A stretch of 64,000 bases of DNA from Bacillus sp. UNC41MFS5 (GTDB lineage: Bacteria > Bacillota > Bacilli > Bacillales_B > DSM-18226). Each line of letters begins with the position of its first letter. The first letter of the stretch is position 1. Shown one piece after another: positions 35,414 to 44,717 of the stretch. The notes under the pieces were generated by a model. It worked only from the letters and a program-made list of their open reading frames with translations. It had not been told where the DNA came from and searched no databases. The translations under genes and the position numbers were made by a program. Location of the stretch: NCBI RefSeq assembly GCF_000686805.1, contig NZ_KK366018.1:533759-597758 (forward strand), written 5' to 3'.

Positions 35414-36178
35414 ATGATTATTATGGATAGGGAACAAAGCTATTTTATGGTAACTCAGAATGATCACGCCAAAATTGCAGGGGAAATCGCCCGAAACTGT
35501 AAAGATGATTATTTTTTTGATCTTACACGAACCCAAGAAGTGCAACTGGCCATCCAAGAACATGACAGAGGCTGGATAGACCTGGACAAGTCTCCTGTTT
35601 GGAATGATAAAACGGAAAAGCCGTACTCTTTTATCGACTACCCGATAACTCTGAAAATATCTTTTTATAAAAAAGGGTTGAATGAAGTTGAAAAAATGAG
35701 CAAGTATGCTGGACTGTTATGCAGTTTACACTATTCATCATTCATTCAGGATGCTACAGAACCGACAGTCAGGGAATTTTGGAATGAAGAAAAGCAAAGA
35801 CAGGAGCAACTTTTAAAGGAAATGCACATAGTGGGAGACGAGAAAAAGAATGAAACTTTAATGTACCACTTAGATCTGTTAAAATTTTGCGATTATCTAT
35901 CCCTGTATATTTGTTTAAATGAACCTGGAAATAATAATAGGATACATCCCTTTTTCCGAAATGGATTTCCACAGTTATTTCCTTTTGTTACGGACAAACC
36001 CATCGTTGCTCATTGGAAAAACCAAGAAACGGTTTCGCTCTCCTTCTCCCCTTTAAAAAGTGAATGTGAAGTAAAACTGCCTTATCGGGCTGTAAGAAAA
36101 GACCAAATAGAGGAGCACGGTATCTTACAGGCATACAAAGACACCCCTGTTACTATTAGGAGGATAGAGTTTAAATAG
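35414..36178 (+). CDS. DUF3891 family protein
   Basis: 254 residues, AAAGGA ribosome site. Matches the DUF3891 pattern: an N-terminal VTQNDHAKIAGEIARN, then VQLAIQEHDRGWIDLDKSP and HYSSFIQDATEPTVREFWNEEKQRQEQLL. The repeated His (NDHAK, EHDRG, LHYSS) and an Asp suggest a metal-binding HD-like helical bundle. Function not established. Monocistronic; no helpful neighbours. Confidence 0.75.
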   Translation: MIIMDREQSYFMVTQNDHAKIAGEIARNCKDDYFFDLTRTQEVQLAIQEHDRGWIDLDKSPVWNDKTEKPYSFIDYPITLKISFYKKGLNEVEKMSKYAGLLCSLHYSSFIQDATEPTVREFWNEEKQRQEQLLKEMHIVGDEKKNETLMYHLDLLKFCDYLSLYICLNEPGNNNRIHPFFRNGFPQLFPFVTDKPIVAHWKNQETVSLSFSPLKSECEVKLPYRAVRKDQIEEHGILQAYKDTPVTIRRIEFK

Positions 36179-36370
36179 GAGAAAACTAAAAAGGAGAAAT
36201 CAATTTTCCCCCATCAACACAGCCTGCCTGTTCGGCCCCCCATTTTTGACCACCACTATGAATTTTATATTACAAGACAATGTGAAAAGCCACTGAGATC
36301 AAGAACTCATGGCTTCATATCGTTGTATTCAAGGGATTCCTTTTTTAGTGATTTTAAATCAAAACAAAAA

Positions 36371-36403
36371 GGAAACTCCCTTCTTGGATCGGTGGGAGTT
36401 TCC
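36371..36403 (-). terminator. Terminator of the Old Yellow Enzyme gene
   Basis: GGAAACTCCC and its exact complement enclose a 13-base loop; on the minus strand TTTTTGTTTTG follows. The region 36179-36370 otherwise holds nothing I can support. Confidence 0.92.
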
Positions 36404-36427
36404 TTCTTGTTAAAGTATTTAACTAAT

Positions 36428-37552
36428 CTATTCTACTCCCGGAAACCATCCTGGCGAATGAATAATTGCCTGCCACAAAGGATCTGGTACTTCCAGCTCG
36501 TGCTGATGATTCTTGTTTATTTTGGTGACAATTTCAGATTCTCTACCTTGTTCCACTTTTTGCACCCACTCAGGATCAATAATCAGTTCACGTCCCAATG
36601 CAATTAATGGGACTCCCGTTTCCAATGCGTTTAAGGCATCATCCGCTGTATAAATGGAACCGACACCGATTACTGGAACTCTGTCACCGATACGGTCTTG
36701 AATGATTTCAACTCGTGAACGTGTATCTTCCACTCCTCGTCTAGGTGTTGACCTGAAATCCAACAATGAAACATGAAGATAATCAAGGTCTTTTTCTGCA
36801 AGTGCATCTATTAGTGCTAGTGTGTCCGCCATTGTGATTCCAGGTGTTTCAGATTCCTCAGGGGAAAAACGATAGCCAACCATGAAAGGCTCCTTCGCAT
36901 AATCAGCAACAACTCTCTTTACTTCATCCACAACCGCCAAAGGAAATGATAGTCGTTTTTCAAGAGTGCCACCCCATCGGTCATCCCGACGATTAGAATG
37001 AGGAGAAAAGAATTGCTGAATCAGGTATCCATTTGCACCATGTAATTCAACTCCGTCATACCCTGCTTCAATGGCTCGTCGAGTGGTTTCTCCAAAATCG
37101 CGAATAATAGATTCGACCTCTGTTTCAGTCAATGCGCGGGGAACGGGTTTTCCTTCACCTTCTGATGGAACTGCACTAGCACTTACCACGTCACCATTCA
37201 CTAATTCAGGTGGGACCTGGCGGCCGCCATGGAAGATTTGTAAAATTGCTTTGGCCCCCTGCTCTTTAATGGCCGATGCTAGACGTCCCAAACTTGGTAT
37301 CATTTCATCTCGGTCTCCACCAAATTCACCATGAAATCCTTTACCATTCCTGGTCACATAGGTACATGCTGTAATGACCATTCCCACTCCTTTTGCACGT
37401 CGTTGATAATACTTGACCTCCGCATCTGAGACAGTGTCGTCAGGATTTGATGAGAAATTGGTCATCGGTGCCATGACAATTCGGTTTTTTAAGTGAATCC
37501 CCTTTCCTATCGTAAATGACTCAAATAATGGTGCATATTTTACATTCTTCAT
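36428..37552 (-). CDS. NADH:flavin oxidoreductase (Old Yellow Enzyme family)
   Basis: 374 residues, FMN-binding TIM barrel. IHLKNRIVMAPMTNFSSNP (FMN loop), QIFHGGRQV, the catalytic pair in GVELHGANGYLIQQFFSPHSNRRDDRWGG and VPVIGVGSIYTADDALNALETG are all family marks. It reduces activated C=C bonds of enones or nitro compounds, often as an electrophile-stress defence. The overall pattern is closer to the YqiG/2,4-dienoyl-type short OYE than to NamA (338 residues). Monocistronic. Confidence 0.9.
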   Translation of the reverse strand: MKNVKYAPLFESFTIGKGIHLKNRIVMAPMTNFSSNPDDTVSDAEVKYYQRRAKGVGMVITACTYVTRNGKGFHGEFGGDRDEMIPSLGRLASAIKEQGAKAILQIFHGGRQVPPELVNGDVVSASAVPSEGEGKPVPRALTETEVESIIRDFGETTRRAIEAGYDGVELHGANGYLIQQFFSPHSNRRDDRWGGTLEKRLSFPLAVVDEVKRVVADYAKEPFMVGYRFSPEESETPGITMADTLALIDALAEKDLDYLHVSLLDFRSTPRRGVEDTRSRVEIIQDRIGDRVPVIGVGSIYTADDALNALETGVPLIALGRELIIDPEWVQKVEQGRESEIVTKINKNHQHELEVPDPLWQAIIHSPGWFPGVE

Positions 37553-37659
37553 GTCTTTACTCCTCCTGTGTGTTCCTTTATGTTATATAGGCAAAAAATT
37601 ACGTTACCCTCTCTATAACTTCACCTTATAGTTTAGCGTGTTGATAAAATCTATTTAAA

Positions 37660-37974
37660 TTAAGAGTGTTTTAAAATTAATTCTGTTAATGCTTCTTTTG
37701 GTTGGAAGCCGATCACCTTATCTACTTCAACACCGTCTTTGAAAAGAATCAACGTTGGAATGCTCATTACACCAAATGATTTTGTTGTTTCTGGGTTCTC
37801 ATCCACATTAAGTTTGAGAATCCCAACTTTATCACCAATTTCAAAATCGATTTCCTCCAACACCGGTGCAATCATTTTACAAGGCCCGCACCATGGAGCC
37901 CAAAAATCCACTAACACCAATCCCTCTTTCATTTCTGCAGCAAAAGTTTGATCTGTTACGTGTGAAATTGCCAT
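37660..37974 (-). CDS. trxA: Thioredoxin
   Basis: 104 residues, single thioredoxin domain with the redox site [18 protein letters not shown], cis-Pro in [12 protein letters not shown] and the [10 protein letters not shown] ending. It reduces protein disulfides in the cytoplasm. It is probably a second thioredoxin rather than the essential TrxA, as it is away from the usual uvrC neighbour and follows a stress-type gene cluster. GGAGG precedes the ATG. Confidence 0.92.
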   Translation of the reverse strand: MAISHVTDQTFAAEMKEGLVLVDFWAPWCGPCKMIAPVLEEIDFEIGDKVGILKLNVDENPETTKSFGVMSIPTLILFKDGVEVDKVIGFQPKEALTELILKHS

Positions 37975-38044
37975 TATTTTTCCTCCATTTTAATTTTTTT
38001 ATTTTTAAAAAACTTATTTGTTCACTCTGACAAATATATGAAAA

Positions 38045-38437
38045 TTACATTTTTATATCAAAATTCCTCATTCTGTTTCCAGTGATTAGAAATTCAGATT
38101 TTTTGATAGGCACTTCATGATTTTTTTTAATAGATACTAATTTCGCCGATAATTCCTTAAACCACTGCTCATCTTTAAATAGTAAAGCCAAATCTATTAA
38201 AGCTAAAAGCTCACTTTCATTTCTACCAGTTGTCTCGGGTAGCTTTTCAGCCCGTTTATTTACGATCCAAATCGATTTTCCAATCGCTTTCTCATTGTCA
38301 CTATCAACCACATTTACTTGTAACATTCCTTTGTGAGTGTCTACGGTTTCAACATACCCATGAATCAGTTCTCCATCTCTGGACATACCCTGTATCCAAT
38401 CCCCATTTTCAAATTGATAATTGTTGGCCATTTTCAT
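38045..38437 (-). CDS. Small protein with IDEAL-like C-terminal motif
   Basis: 130 residues, AAGGGG five bases before the ATG. The N-terminal 60 residues form a beta-rich stretch (GDWIQGMSRDGELIHGYVETVD, LQVNVVDSDN). The C-terminal half contains LLALIDLALLFKDEQWFKELSAKL, which resembles the IDEAL domain seen in YpiB and other Firmicutes proteins. Function unknown. It lies between the Rrf2 regulator and thioredoxin genes and has a palindrome in its promoter region (38511-38535). Confidence 0.55.
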   Translation of the reverse strand: MKMANNYQFENGDWIQGMSRDGELIHGYVETVDTHKGMLQVNVVDSDNEKAIGKSIWIVNKRAEKLPETTGRNESELLALIDLALLFKDEQWFKELSAKLVSIKKNHEVPIKKSEFLITGNRMRNFDIKM

Positions 38438-38510
38438 CTACACCCCTTAAATGTTATAAAAAAAGTTACAGTTTAGTTTTTAAAAAAAGTTTATTACCAC
38501 CATCGCATTA

Positions 38511-38535
38511 TACTGTAATAAAATAATATACAGTA
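38511..38535. promoter_or_regulatory. Candidate Rrf2-type operator TACTGTA-11-TACAGTA
   Basis: Perfect 7-bp arms upstream of the IDEAL-like/thioredoxin pair and just behind the Rrf2 gene. TTTACAG half-sites also occur at about 39018, in front of the Rrf2 gene, consistent with one regulator controlling both. Confidence 0.5.
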
Positions 38536-38556
38536 AGTATAAAAGAAAAAACTAAA

Positions 38557-38976
38557 TCATGGACAATGTTTAATTTTTTCTAAAACAGTACTAAGGGTAA
38601 TATTCTCTAAATATTTTTCAAAATACAATTCAGCATCATTGAAAATCTGATCCATAACCACCTGGGTATTTGACGATATCACACATTTTTGCTCAGGATC
38701 ACCTGTGCACCAGTTTGGTTTTAGGCTTCCGCGTGAAACGGTCCGATAAATATCTGCCAATGATACCTCTTGAGAATTACAGTCGAGAATATAGCCTCCA
38801 CCAATACCTTCTTTTGTCCTAACAAATCCATGATTGCGCAAACAGCTCATGATCTTGCGAATCCGTGCCGCATTTGTACAAACATTAGTAGCGATTGACT
38901 CACTGCTAGCCATATGATCTGGTAAATATGCTAGATAGACTAAACTATGGACGGCTATCGTAAAATCACTATTCAC
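38557..38976 (-). CDS. Rrf2-family transcriptional regulator
   Basis: 139 residues. N-terminal winged helix-turn-helix with FTIAVHSLVYLAYLPDHMASSESIA, the recognition segment NAARIRKIMSCLRNHGFVRTKEGIGGGYIL (RKI..L, GxGGG wing), then a C-terminal dimer helix. Cys residues in NWCTGDPEQKC and near the C-terminus could sense redox or bind a metal or Fe-S cluster, though the CX8CX5C pattern of NsrR is not matched. Closest in form to YwnA-like members. The likely targets are itself and the thioredoxin-containing pair downstream. Confidence 0.9.
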   Translation of the reverse strand: MNSDFTIAVHSLVYLAYLPDHMASSESIATNVCTNAARIRKIMSCLRNHGFVRTKEGIGGGYILDCNSQEVSLADIYRTVSRGSLKPNWCTGDPEQKCVISSNTQVVMDQIFNDAELYFEKYLENITLSTVLEKIKHCP

Positions 38977-39502
38977 TTGAATGCTTCCTCCTCAAGAAGA
39001 TTAATGTAATTTTATTATTTACAGTTTATAATGTCAACAAAAAATAACTCAAAAATAAAAATTCCACTATAGCCCCTATTAATATCCATTACTGGCTTGC
39101 TAAAGAACGTCTCCTATTTTACTTTTGCTAATTACCGTGATGAGTATCTACTCTGGTTTTCCAATATCGCTAAACGAATAAGTTTCACTTTTATTTCTTT
39201 ACTTAATGAAAGCCATTCAGGTTTATGGATTTTCATTTTTCATTCCCCCATTAGAGTATTGTTCGGTTTCAAGAAGTTTTTAAACAACTTATTTTGTAAC
39301 AATATTCATCTGAGATGCATTTAATTTTTTTACTACTTTTATCATTCCCGTTCACTCGAGCTTTTTAACTTTTTTCGTTTTCCATTTTATTTGAATTTTC
39401 TACATTTTTTTCATTTACAACATAGTTTGCAGATTTATAGTTTATCCTTTTTGTTGAATGGGTACTGAATTATTATCCCAATTTTATAGGAGGTAATATC
39501 AA
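38977..39502. other. Intergenic region upstream of Rrf2 and SDR genes
   Basis: 526 AT-rich bases. It contains the Rrf2 promoter area with TTACAG half-sites and the sigma-B type promoter of the SDR gene. An open frame at 39097-39324 has no ribosome site and an unlikely composition, so I do not call it. Confidence 0.55.
39440..39465 (+). promoter_or_regulatory. Sigma-B-type general stress promoter
   Basis: GTTTAT at 39440-39445, 14 bases, then GGGTAC at 39460-39465, matching the sigma-B consensus (GTTTAA-N12-15-GGGTAT) at 10 of 12 positions, 37 bases before the SDR start. Confidence 0.82.
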
Positions 39503-40372
39503 ATGAACAATGGACAGTACCCAAGCAAATTACCCTCACAAGAACAAAACCAGCAACCGGGAATTGAAAAGGATATGAGGCCACTTCCAGATACGGAAAA
39601 TACGAACTACAAAGAAAGTAACAAGCTGCAAGGACAGAATGCCATTATTACCGGTGGTGACAGTGGAATTGGGCGTTCTGTATCTATAGCTTACGCGAAG
39701 GAAGGCGCAAATGTTGCGATTATATATTTAAACGAAAGCAATGATGCCGAAGAAACCAAACAGCTGGTTGAGGAGGAAGGTGGAAGATGCCTATTAATTG
39801 CTGGAGACATCGGGGATGAATCATTCTGCAAAGAAGCTGTACAGCAAACAGTGGATGAACTAGGCGGAATTGATATCCTAGTGAATAATGCGGCTGAACA
39901 GCATCCCCAAGAAAGCATTATGGACATAGAAACAGAACAGCTGGAAAAGACATTCCGGACAAATATCCTGTCTATGTTTCATTTAACACGTGCTGCATTG
40001 CCTCATCTAAAGCGAGGAAGTGCGATTATTAATACCACGTCTATCACTGCCTATCAGGGACATCCAAAGCTGCTTGATTATTCTTCTACAAAAGGTGCGA
40101 TTACAACATTTACACGGTCTCTTGCCTCTCAACTGGCCGAAAAAGGTATCAGAGTAAATGGAGTCGCTCCAGGACCTATTTGGACACCACTTATCCCTTC
40201 TACTTTTACGGCAGAAGAAGTAAGTCAATTTGGACAGGATACACCGATGAAGCGCCCAGGACAGCCGGAAGAAGTTGCACCTGCATATGTATACCTTGCA
40301 TCAAATGCAGATTCATCCTATGTTTCTGGACAAATTCTGCACGTAAATGGTGGAAAAGTCGTTAATGGGTAG
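39503..40372 (+). CDS. Short-chain dehydrogenase, general stress type (YdaD-like)
   Basis: 289 residues, GGAGG ribosome site. A Pro/Gln-rich N-terminal tail of about 45 residues precedes the Rossmann NAIITGGDSGIGRSV, the NNAA motif in IDILVNNAAEQ, the catalytic Ser and Tyr-Lys in INTTSITAYQGHPKLLDYSSTKGAI and PGPIWTPLIPS. The extended tail and sequence fit the general stress proteins GS39/YdaD and YhdF. The sigma-B promoter upstream agrees. NADPH-linked; natural substrate unknown. Confidence 0.9.
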   Translation: MNNGQYPSKLPSQEQNQQPGIEKDMRPLPDTENTNYKESNKLQGQNAIITGGDSGIGRSVSIAYAKEGANVAIIYLNESNDAEETKQLVEEEGGRCLLIAGDIGDESFCKEAVQQTVDELGGIDILVNNAAEQHPQESIMDIETEQLEKTFRTNILSMFHLTRAALPHLKRGSAIINTTSITAYQGHPKLLDYSSTKGAITTFTRSLASQLAEKGIRVNGVAPGPIWTPLIPSTFTAEEVSQFGQDTPMKRPGQPEEVAPAYVYLASNADSSYVSGQILHVNGGKVVNG

Positions 40373-40433
40373 GTAGATTCCTAACTGGAAGGTATGTATT
40401 TGATAGACTAAAGCCCGAGTGCCTTGCCCTCTG

Positions 40434-40491
40434 AATTAGTGCCTGTCCCCTAGCACACTACAAAGTTAAGCTTGGAGGGCAGGCACTAATT
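40434..40491. terminator. Bidirectional hairpin with GTGCCTG core
   Basis: Perfect 12-bp arms AATTAGTGCCTG / CAGGCACTAATT, 34 bases apart. It lies between the convergent SDR and DUF1904 genes and belongs to the same dispersed palindrome family as 15783 and 41197. Confidence 0.7.
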
Positions 40492-40583
40492 GAAATTTTC
40501 TAAAAAATATACCAACATCAACAAATATAAATCAGTTAACATAATAATATTATGTTAATTTATTTTGTGATAAAACTTTAGCC

Positions 40584-40919
40584 TCACGAAGAGGCAAAAC
40601 TCTTTCCGTTCAGATAATAAGCGGACTCCAGGAATGTACTGAAAGCGACTTCTACCTCTGGGATTCCGAGTGCTTGAATATGTTTTGTTACAAGGTTGGC
40701 AAACTGGTCTTGAATTTCCTGACCGCGTTGGAACCATTTTACTTCAATTAATGGGTATCCAAGCACTTCATTTCCATCAAATACATAAGTTGCTTGGACT
40801 ATTTCTAAGGTGAAATTGTCCGTTCCACATGCACATAAATCTGCCAATTCTTGTACTAATGAAGTACTAATCGTTTTTACCTGATCAACTGAAACTCCTC
40901 TAAGGATTAAATGTGGCAT
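40584..40919 (-). CDS. DUF1904 family protein
   Basis: 111 residues. The whole length matches DUF1904: MPHLILRGVSVDQVKTIS start, a central NFTLEIVQATYVFDG and LIEVKWFQRGQEIQDQFANLVTKHIQ. The Pro-2 start and beta-alpha-beta pattern recall the tautomerase superfamily, and a Pro following Met is kept, so a tautomerase-like activity is possible but unproven. Monocistronic. Confidence 0.8.
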   Translation of the reverse strand: MPHLILRGVSVDQVKTISTSLVQELADLCACGTDNFTLEIVQATYVFDGNEVLGYPLIEVKWFQRGQEIQDQFANLVTKHIQALGIPEVEVAFSTFLESAYYLNGKSFASS

Positions 40920-41269
40920 ACAAATCGCTCCCGTACCGTGTGATAAATTTTAAAATATATAACAAAATCCATAATGACACTAATTTATCTAAATAGCCAA
41001 TTCAAACCTGCTAATGGAATATCGATCAATTAGTATGGATGTTTCATTATCCAGAATTAATTCATTCATAAGCGTTCCTATTAGTGGCGATAGGGTTACT
41101 GGGCTGCCTATTTACCGAAGGTTAGGAAATAAAGCAGCATATTTAATAACACGTCCATGCAAAGTTAGCAGGGTTTGTGTTTAAAAACTCACAACTAAAA
41201 AGTGTCAGGCAGCCATCTAGATTTGATAGTGCCTGACACTTTTTATGTTCAAGTAACATTTACTTCATT
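40920..41269. other. Intergenic region with the GH43 gene terminator
   Basis: 350 bases without a gene. The only clear structure is the hairpin at 41197-41244. A short open stretch at about 41030-41150 has no start or ribosome site. Confidence 0.55.
41197..41244. terminator. Terminator of the GH43-like gene, GTGCCTGACAC repeat family
   Basis: Perfect 15-bp arms AAAAAGTGTCAGGCA / TGCCTGACACTTTTT with an 18-base loop; T5 on both strands. It shares the 12-bp core with the hairpin at 15783-15827. Confidence 0.9.
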
Positions 41270-44200
41270 TCACAAATTTCCCGACAAAGAAATTAATAGA
41301 TTTGCCTTTTCTTTCGTAAGTGACTTATCACTTTGAGCAGATAACTCATTAACATACGCTCTAAGTTTACCTTCTGCGGCAGTCTGATTACCTTTCGCTG
41401 CTGCTTCTTTTGCTCCATTAAGTTTGGTAGTCAGCGAATGAGCAACCCCCGTCCGCGTTACAAAAGATTCGGTTAATCGGCTTAAACTATCAAAGTCCAC
41501 AGTTACCGTAAATTGAAATTCTATTTCTGTTGCATTACCTGCATGATCAATAGCTTTGGCTGTGAATTTATTTACTCCTATACTATATTCATATGCCGGC
41601 CCTTCTATAGACGGGCATTCGACAGAAGCAATTCCAGCCAAATCATCAGTTGCACTGCAAGTGATAGATATATTTGAATCAACAGTATAACTTTCCTTAT
41701 TACCAGTTACTGTGATTACAGGAGATGTTGTATCTTCTTCCACAATCATAATCCAGCTGATTTGAGGATCAGGTGAACCAGCTACCCTGCGAACAGTGAG
41801 GTCAAGTTTCCCATCCGTTACGTTCACATGTTTATAGCCTTTGACATCGTAAGAACTCGTAAATACATAGCCCTTTGTTTTGGTCTCACCGTTAATTAAT
41901 ATGTCTGCTTTTCTGCTTCCCTTAGTTGAACTGTACCACGGATCGTAGAGTCCGGTATATACAGTGTATTTACCATTTTTTAAGTCAAACTTATAAGAGA
42001 GATCATCACCGGAATTACTTAAAAGGTAACGTAATGAAGAAAATAAATCACCACTGTTACTGCCCGACGGTTTTGTACGATCCCCGATATATCCCCATGT
42101 TTGTCCATTTGCTGGGTCATACTTTTGATCGATGACATCTTTATTAAGGAGTGTACCTTGCATATAAGACGACCATGTTTCATAATCATTCGTTTTCGCC
42201 CCGCCGCCATGAACAAAATATCTTACATGGTCCGGCAAAACTAATATCTTTGTTCTAATCACTTTATTAGCTAATTCAGAGAGAGTCCCTTCAACCACAA
42301 CAGTTCCAGGCTTCGAGAATGCTTCCACATTGACGTCCCATGTTACTGGCGTGTCCATTTGGATCCCTTCTGAATTGGTCACATTAATCTTTTTCGGTAA
42401 ATTAGGTACTTGATCAACAGATACTTTGGCTGGCAGCTCCGTATTAACTGTGACTTTCCCCATTCTGTCTAGAGTATCCAGTTTCCATTCGTCAAGCCAT
42501 TGCAAACTAATTTCATCACCTTGGCCAAATTCGATTGGGAGCCAAATATATCGAGAATCCTTTAAATCGCTTTCCTTCCATCTGTCACCCATAAATATAA
42601 ATTTTCCTTTTTTAGCATCAATTGTAATAACATTGGTGCTTTGTGAATCAAATGTTGTGGAAGCTTTCTCACCGATTGCAGGATCGCGCATAGGTTTCCA
42701 TTCTCCGAATATGTCATCAGCAACCGTATATCTTGCTGAATTCGGCGCCCATCCTGTCGCACCTGAAGTTATTAAATAGTACTTTCCATTATATTTGAAC
42801 ATCGCAGGAGCCTCACGCTGTGCACCCGGAAATACTCTTACATAATCCTCACCATAGACAGATTTGTATGCGGTATCGCGTTCTACCTTGCCGTCCTTAT
42901 GCCAGCCTACAATATCCGTATATGAATCATTCAATTTCGAAATATAAATTGTCATGTTTTCTTCACTTGAATAGATTAAGTAGGCTGTCCCGTCGTCATC
43001 CTTGAACAAGTTCATATCACGTGCCATACCAGGCTGGTCTGGCTGTCCATTATATTCCGCACCTTCAGGAACTCGGTCCATACGGTTACTTTCTTGATAG
43101 ACGAAAGGCCCGGTAGGAGAATCACTTAATGCATAGCCTGCTTCCGCCTTAGCATAATTTGCATTTGACGTAGCAGAAGGACCATCGGTATGCATCCACA
43201 TCACATATTTCTTTGTTTTCTCATTATAGATTACTTTTGGTCTTTCAATAATCCTGTCTGTACCTATATCATTTTTTATGTCGGCTTTATCTTCTCTGTC
43301 TTCATAAAGTTTGGAGATAAGTGGATCTGTTTCAAATTGGTCCATCGATTCAATGGCTGTTAGAGCGAGACCTTCATCTTTCCAGTTATAAAGATCTGTT
43401 GATGAATAAACCCTAACACCTCTAGCTGGAAGGTATCCGTTGGTTTTATCTTCACCGTACCAATAATATTTCTTCGTTTCCTCGTCATACATGATACCGC
43501 CGCCATGTGCTTGGATTGGAGCACCATATGTATCTGTCCAAACCTGTCCAGGTCGAAAAGAATCGTTTGGAGCGAATACGATAAGTCCTGCTAATGCTGT
43601 ATCTAAGTTCTTCAAACTTGCCCGTATTTGTGCCTGAACTGTTTTCGTGTTAATATCTAACCCATTTTCATTGATATTTTCAACCAAATTATCTGCCTGT
43701 TCAATAGCTTTATTAAGCTCCACTAAACTATATTTAGTGTAAGTTTCTGTTTTTTGCGCTTCTTCTTTTGCAGAGGCTAATTTTGCTTCCAAATCAAAAA
43801 GAGGAACCGCTTGGTACTTCTTGACGATAATGTAATTAACAAGTGGATCATTATAGTTTGATAAGCTTCCTGTTGAAGGTCCTTGGATCTTAACTTCTAA
43901 TTCTCCCTCGTTAACAGTTATTTGTTGATATTCGACCTCTTTTACCGTGGAATAGCTTCCAATATCATAATCGCCATTTGATAGATTTTGGCCCTCACTG
44001 ATAATATTGACACTTCGCCCACTCCATGGATTTTTGAATCCTAGAGTAAGGTCATAGTCACCATTCGGTAATTCGAATTTATAAACTAATGCCTTATCAC
44101 GGACTTGCGGACCATTATAATATCGAAGTGATCCTAATTTATCACTGCTGCTAGAACCACTAGTACCACTAGTAGTGGTTACCAATCCCCACTTTTTCCC

Positions 44201-44428
44201 TGTAACTTCATCTTTACCGTACATCTGCTCCGTTTTACTAGAATATAGACCCATTTTGTCAGTTCCTTCAACGGTGTTAGGTGTACCATCACCTGCATTT
44301 ACAAAATACAGAATGTCCGAATCCGTATTCACAGTCTCCGCAAAAACAGGACTACTAGTAGAAAACGCGGGTAAAACTATGAGGATCAAAGCCAAAAGAG
44401 TTAAAATTATTTTGTTTATCTTTAACAA
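41270..44428 (-). CDS. Large secreted multidomain GH43-like glycoside hydrolase
   Basis: 1052 residues, TTG start after GGAGGGG. A signal peptide (cut near residue 30) precedes a malectin-like beta domain (about 35-205), a FIVAR-type helical hairpin (210-285) and a five-bladed GH43 catalytic domain (about 290-655). The latter shows PIQAHGGGIMYDEETKKYYW (general base Asp region), ERPKVIYNEKTKKYVMWMH and APAMFKYNGKYYLITSG. Then follow a Big_4 Ig-like domain, a second malectin-like domain (about 740-905), an Ig-like domain and a helical C-terminus. There is no LPXTG anchor. GH43 enzymes release arabinose, xylose or galactose from plant polysaccharide; the exact target cannot be told. The LacI-type regulator upstream probably controls it. 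Confidence 0.85.
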   Translation of the reverse strand: MLKINKIILTLLALILIVLPAFSTSSPVFAETVNTDSDILYFVNAGDGTPNTVEGTDKMGLYSSKTEQMYGKDEVTGKKWGLVTTTSGTSGSSSSDKLGSLRYYNGPQVRDKALVYKFELPNGDYDLTLGFKNPWSGRSVNIISEGQNLSNGDYDIGSYSTVKEVEYQQITVNEGELEVKIQGPSTGSLSNYNDPLVNYIIVKKYQAVPLFDLEAKLASAKEEAQKTETYTKYSLVELNKAIEQADNLVENINENGLDINTKTVQAQIRASLKNLDTALAGLIVFAPNDSFRPGQVWTDTYGAPIQAHGGGIMYDEETKKYYWYGEDKTNGYLPARGVRVYSSTDLYNWKDEGLALTAIESMDQFETDPLISKLYEDREDKADIKNDIGTDRIIERPKVIYNEKTKKYVMWMHTDGPSATSNANYAKAEAGYALSDSPTGPFVYQESNRMDRVPEGAEYNGQPDQPGMARDMNLFKDDDGTAYLIYSSEENMTIYISKLNDSYTDIVGWHKDGKVERDTAYKSVYGEDYVRVFPGAQREAPAMFKYNGKYYLITSGATGWAPNSARYTVADDIFGEWKPMRDPAIGEKASTTFDSQSTNVITIDAKKGKFIFMGDRWKESDLKDSRYIWLPIEFGQGDEISLQWLDEWKLDTLDRMGKVTVNTELPAKVSVDQVPNLPKKINVTNSEGIQMDTPVTWDVNVEAFSKPGTVVVEGTLSELANKVIRTKILVLPDHVRYFVHGGGAKTNDYETWSSYMQGTLLNKDVIDQKYDPANGQTWGYIGDRTKPSGSNSGDLFSSLRYLLSNSGDDLSYKFDLKNGKYTVYTGLYDPWYSSTKGSRKADILINGETKTKGYVFTSSYDVKGYKHVNVTDGKLDLTVRRVAGSPDPQISWIMIVEEDTTSPVITVTGNKESYTVDSNISITCSATDDLAGIASVECPSIEGPAYEYSIGVNKFTAKAIDHAGNATEIEFQFTVTVDFDSLSRLTESFVTRTGVAHSLTTKLNGAKEAAAKGNQTAAEGKLRAYVNELSAQSDKSLTKEKANLLISLSGNL

Positions 44429-44591
44429 CAGTACCCCTCCTTACAATTCTCAATAAACCTCGATAGACCGATAGTTTCATAGATGTATATTCTAAGAGGA
44501 CCACAACATTGGAATGTTTTATCCAGTTTTCAATTTCTTAGGACCAACTTTATAGAATAATCACCCCTTTCAAGTTAGAGTTCTTTTATTT

Positions 44592-44621
44592 ATGAAACCC
44601 ATTTCATGAAATCGGTTTCAT
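44592..44621 (-). promoter_or_regulatory. Two overlapping LacI-type operators
   Basis: ATGAAATCGGTTTCAT (44606-44621) fits the classic TGAAA-n-CG-n-TTTCA LacI/GalR operator, and ATGAAACCCATTTCAT (44592-44607) is a second palindrome sharing two bases with it. They lie about 165 bases before the GH43-like start and 100 bases after the regulator gene. Confidence 0.85.
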
Positions 44622-44717
44622 TAATGAACAAAAAAAATCAAGCACGCTTTTTAAATATACATAATTTTCAAATAAATGATAAGTAAATAGTACATGCTGA
44701 TTTTTGATGTGTCAATA

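Noticed and set aside
36179..36370. Possible small gene downstream of the DUF3891 gene
   Set aside because: Short open stretches only, with no ribosome site and no recognisable protein pattern.
39097..39324. Plus-strand open frame of 75 residues before the SDR gene
   Set aside because: No ribosome site, Phe/Leu-rich composition typical of AT-rich non-coding DNA, and it lies in the upstream region of Rrf2.
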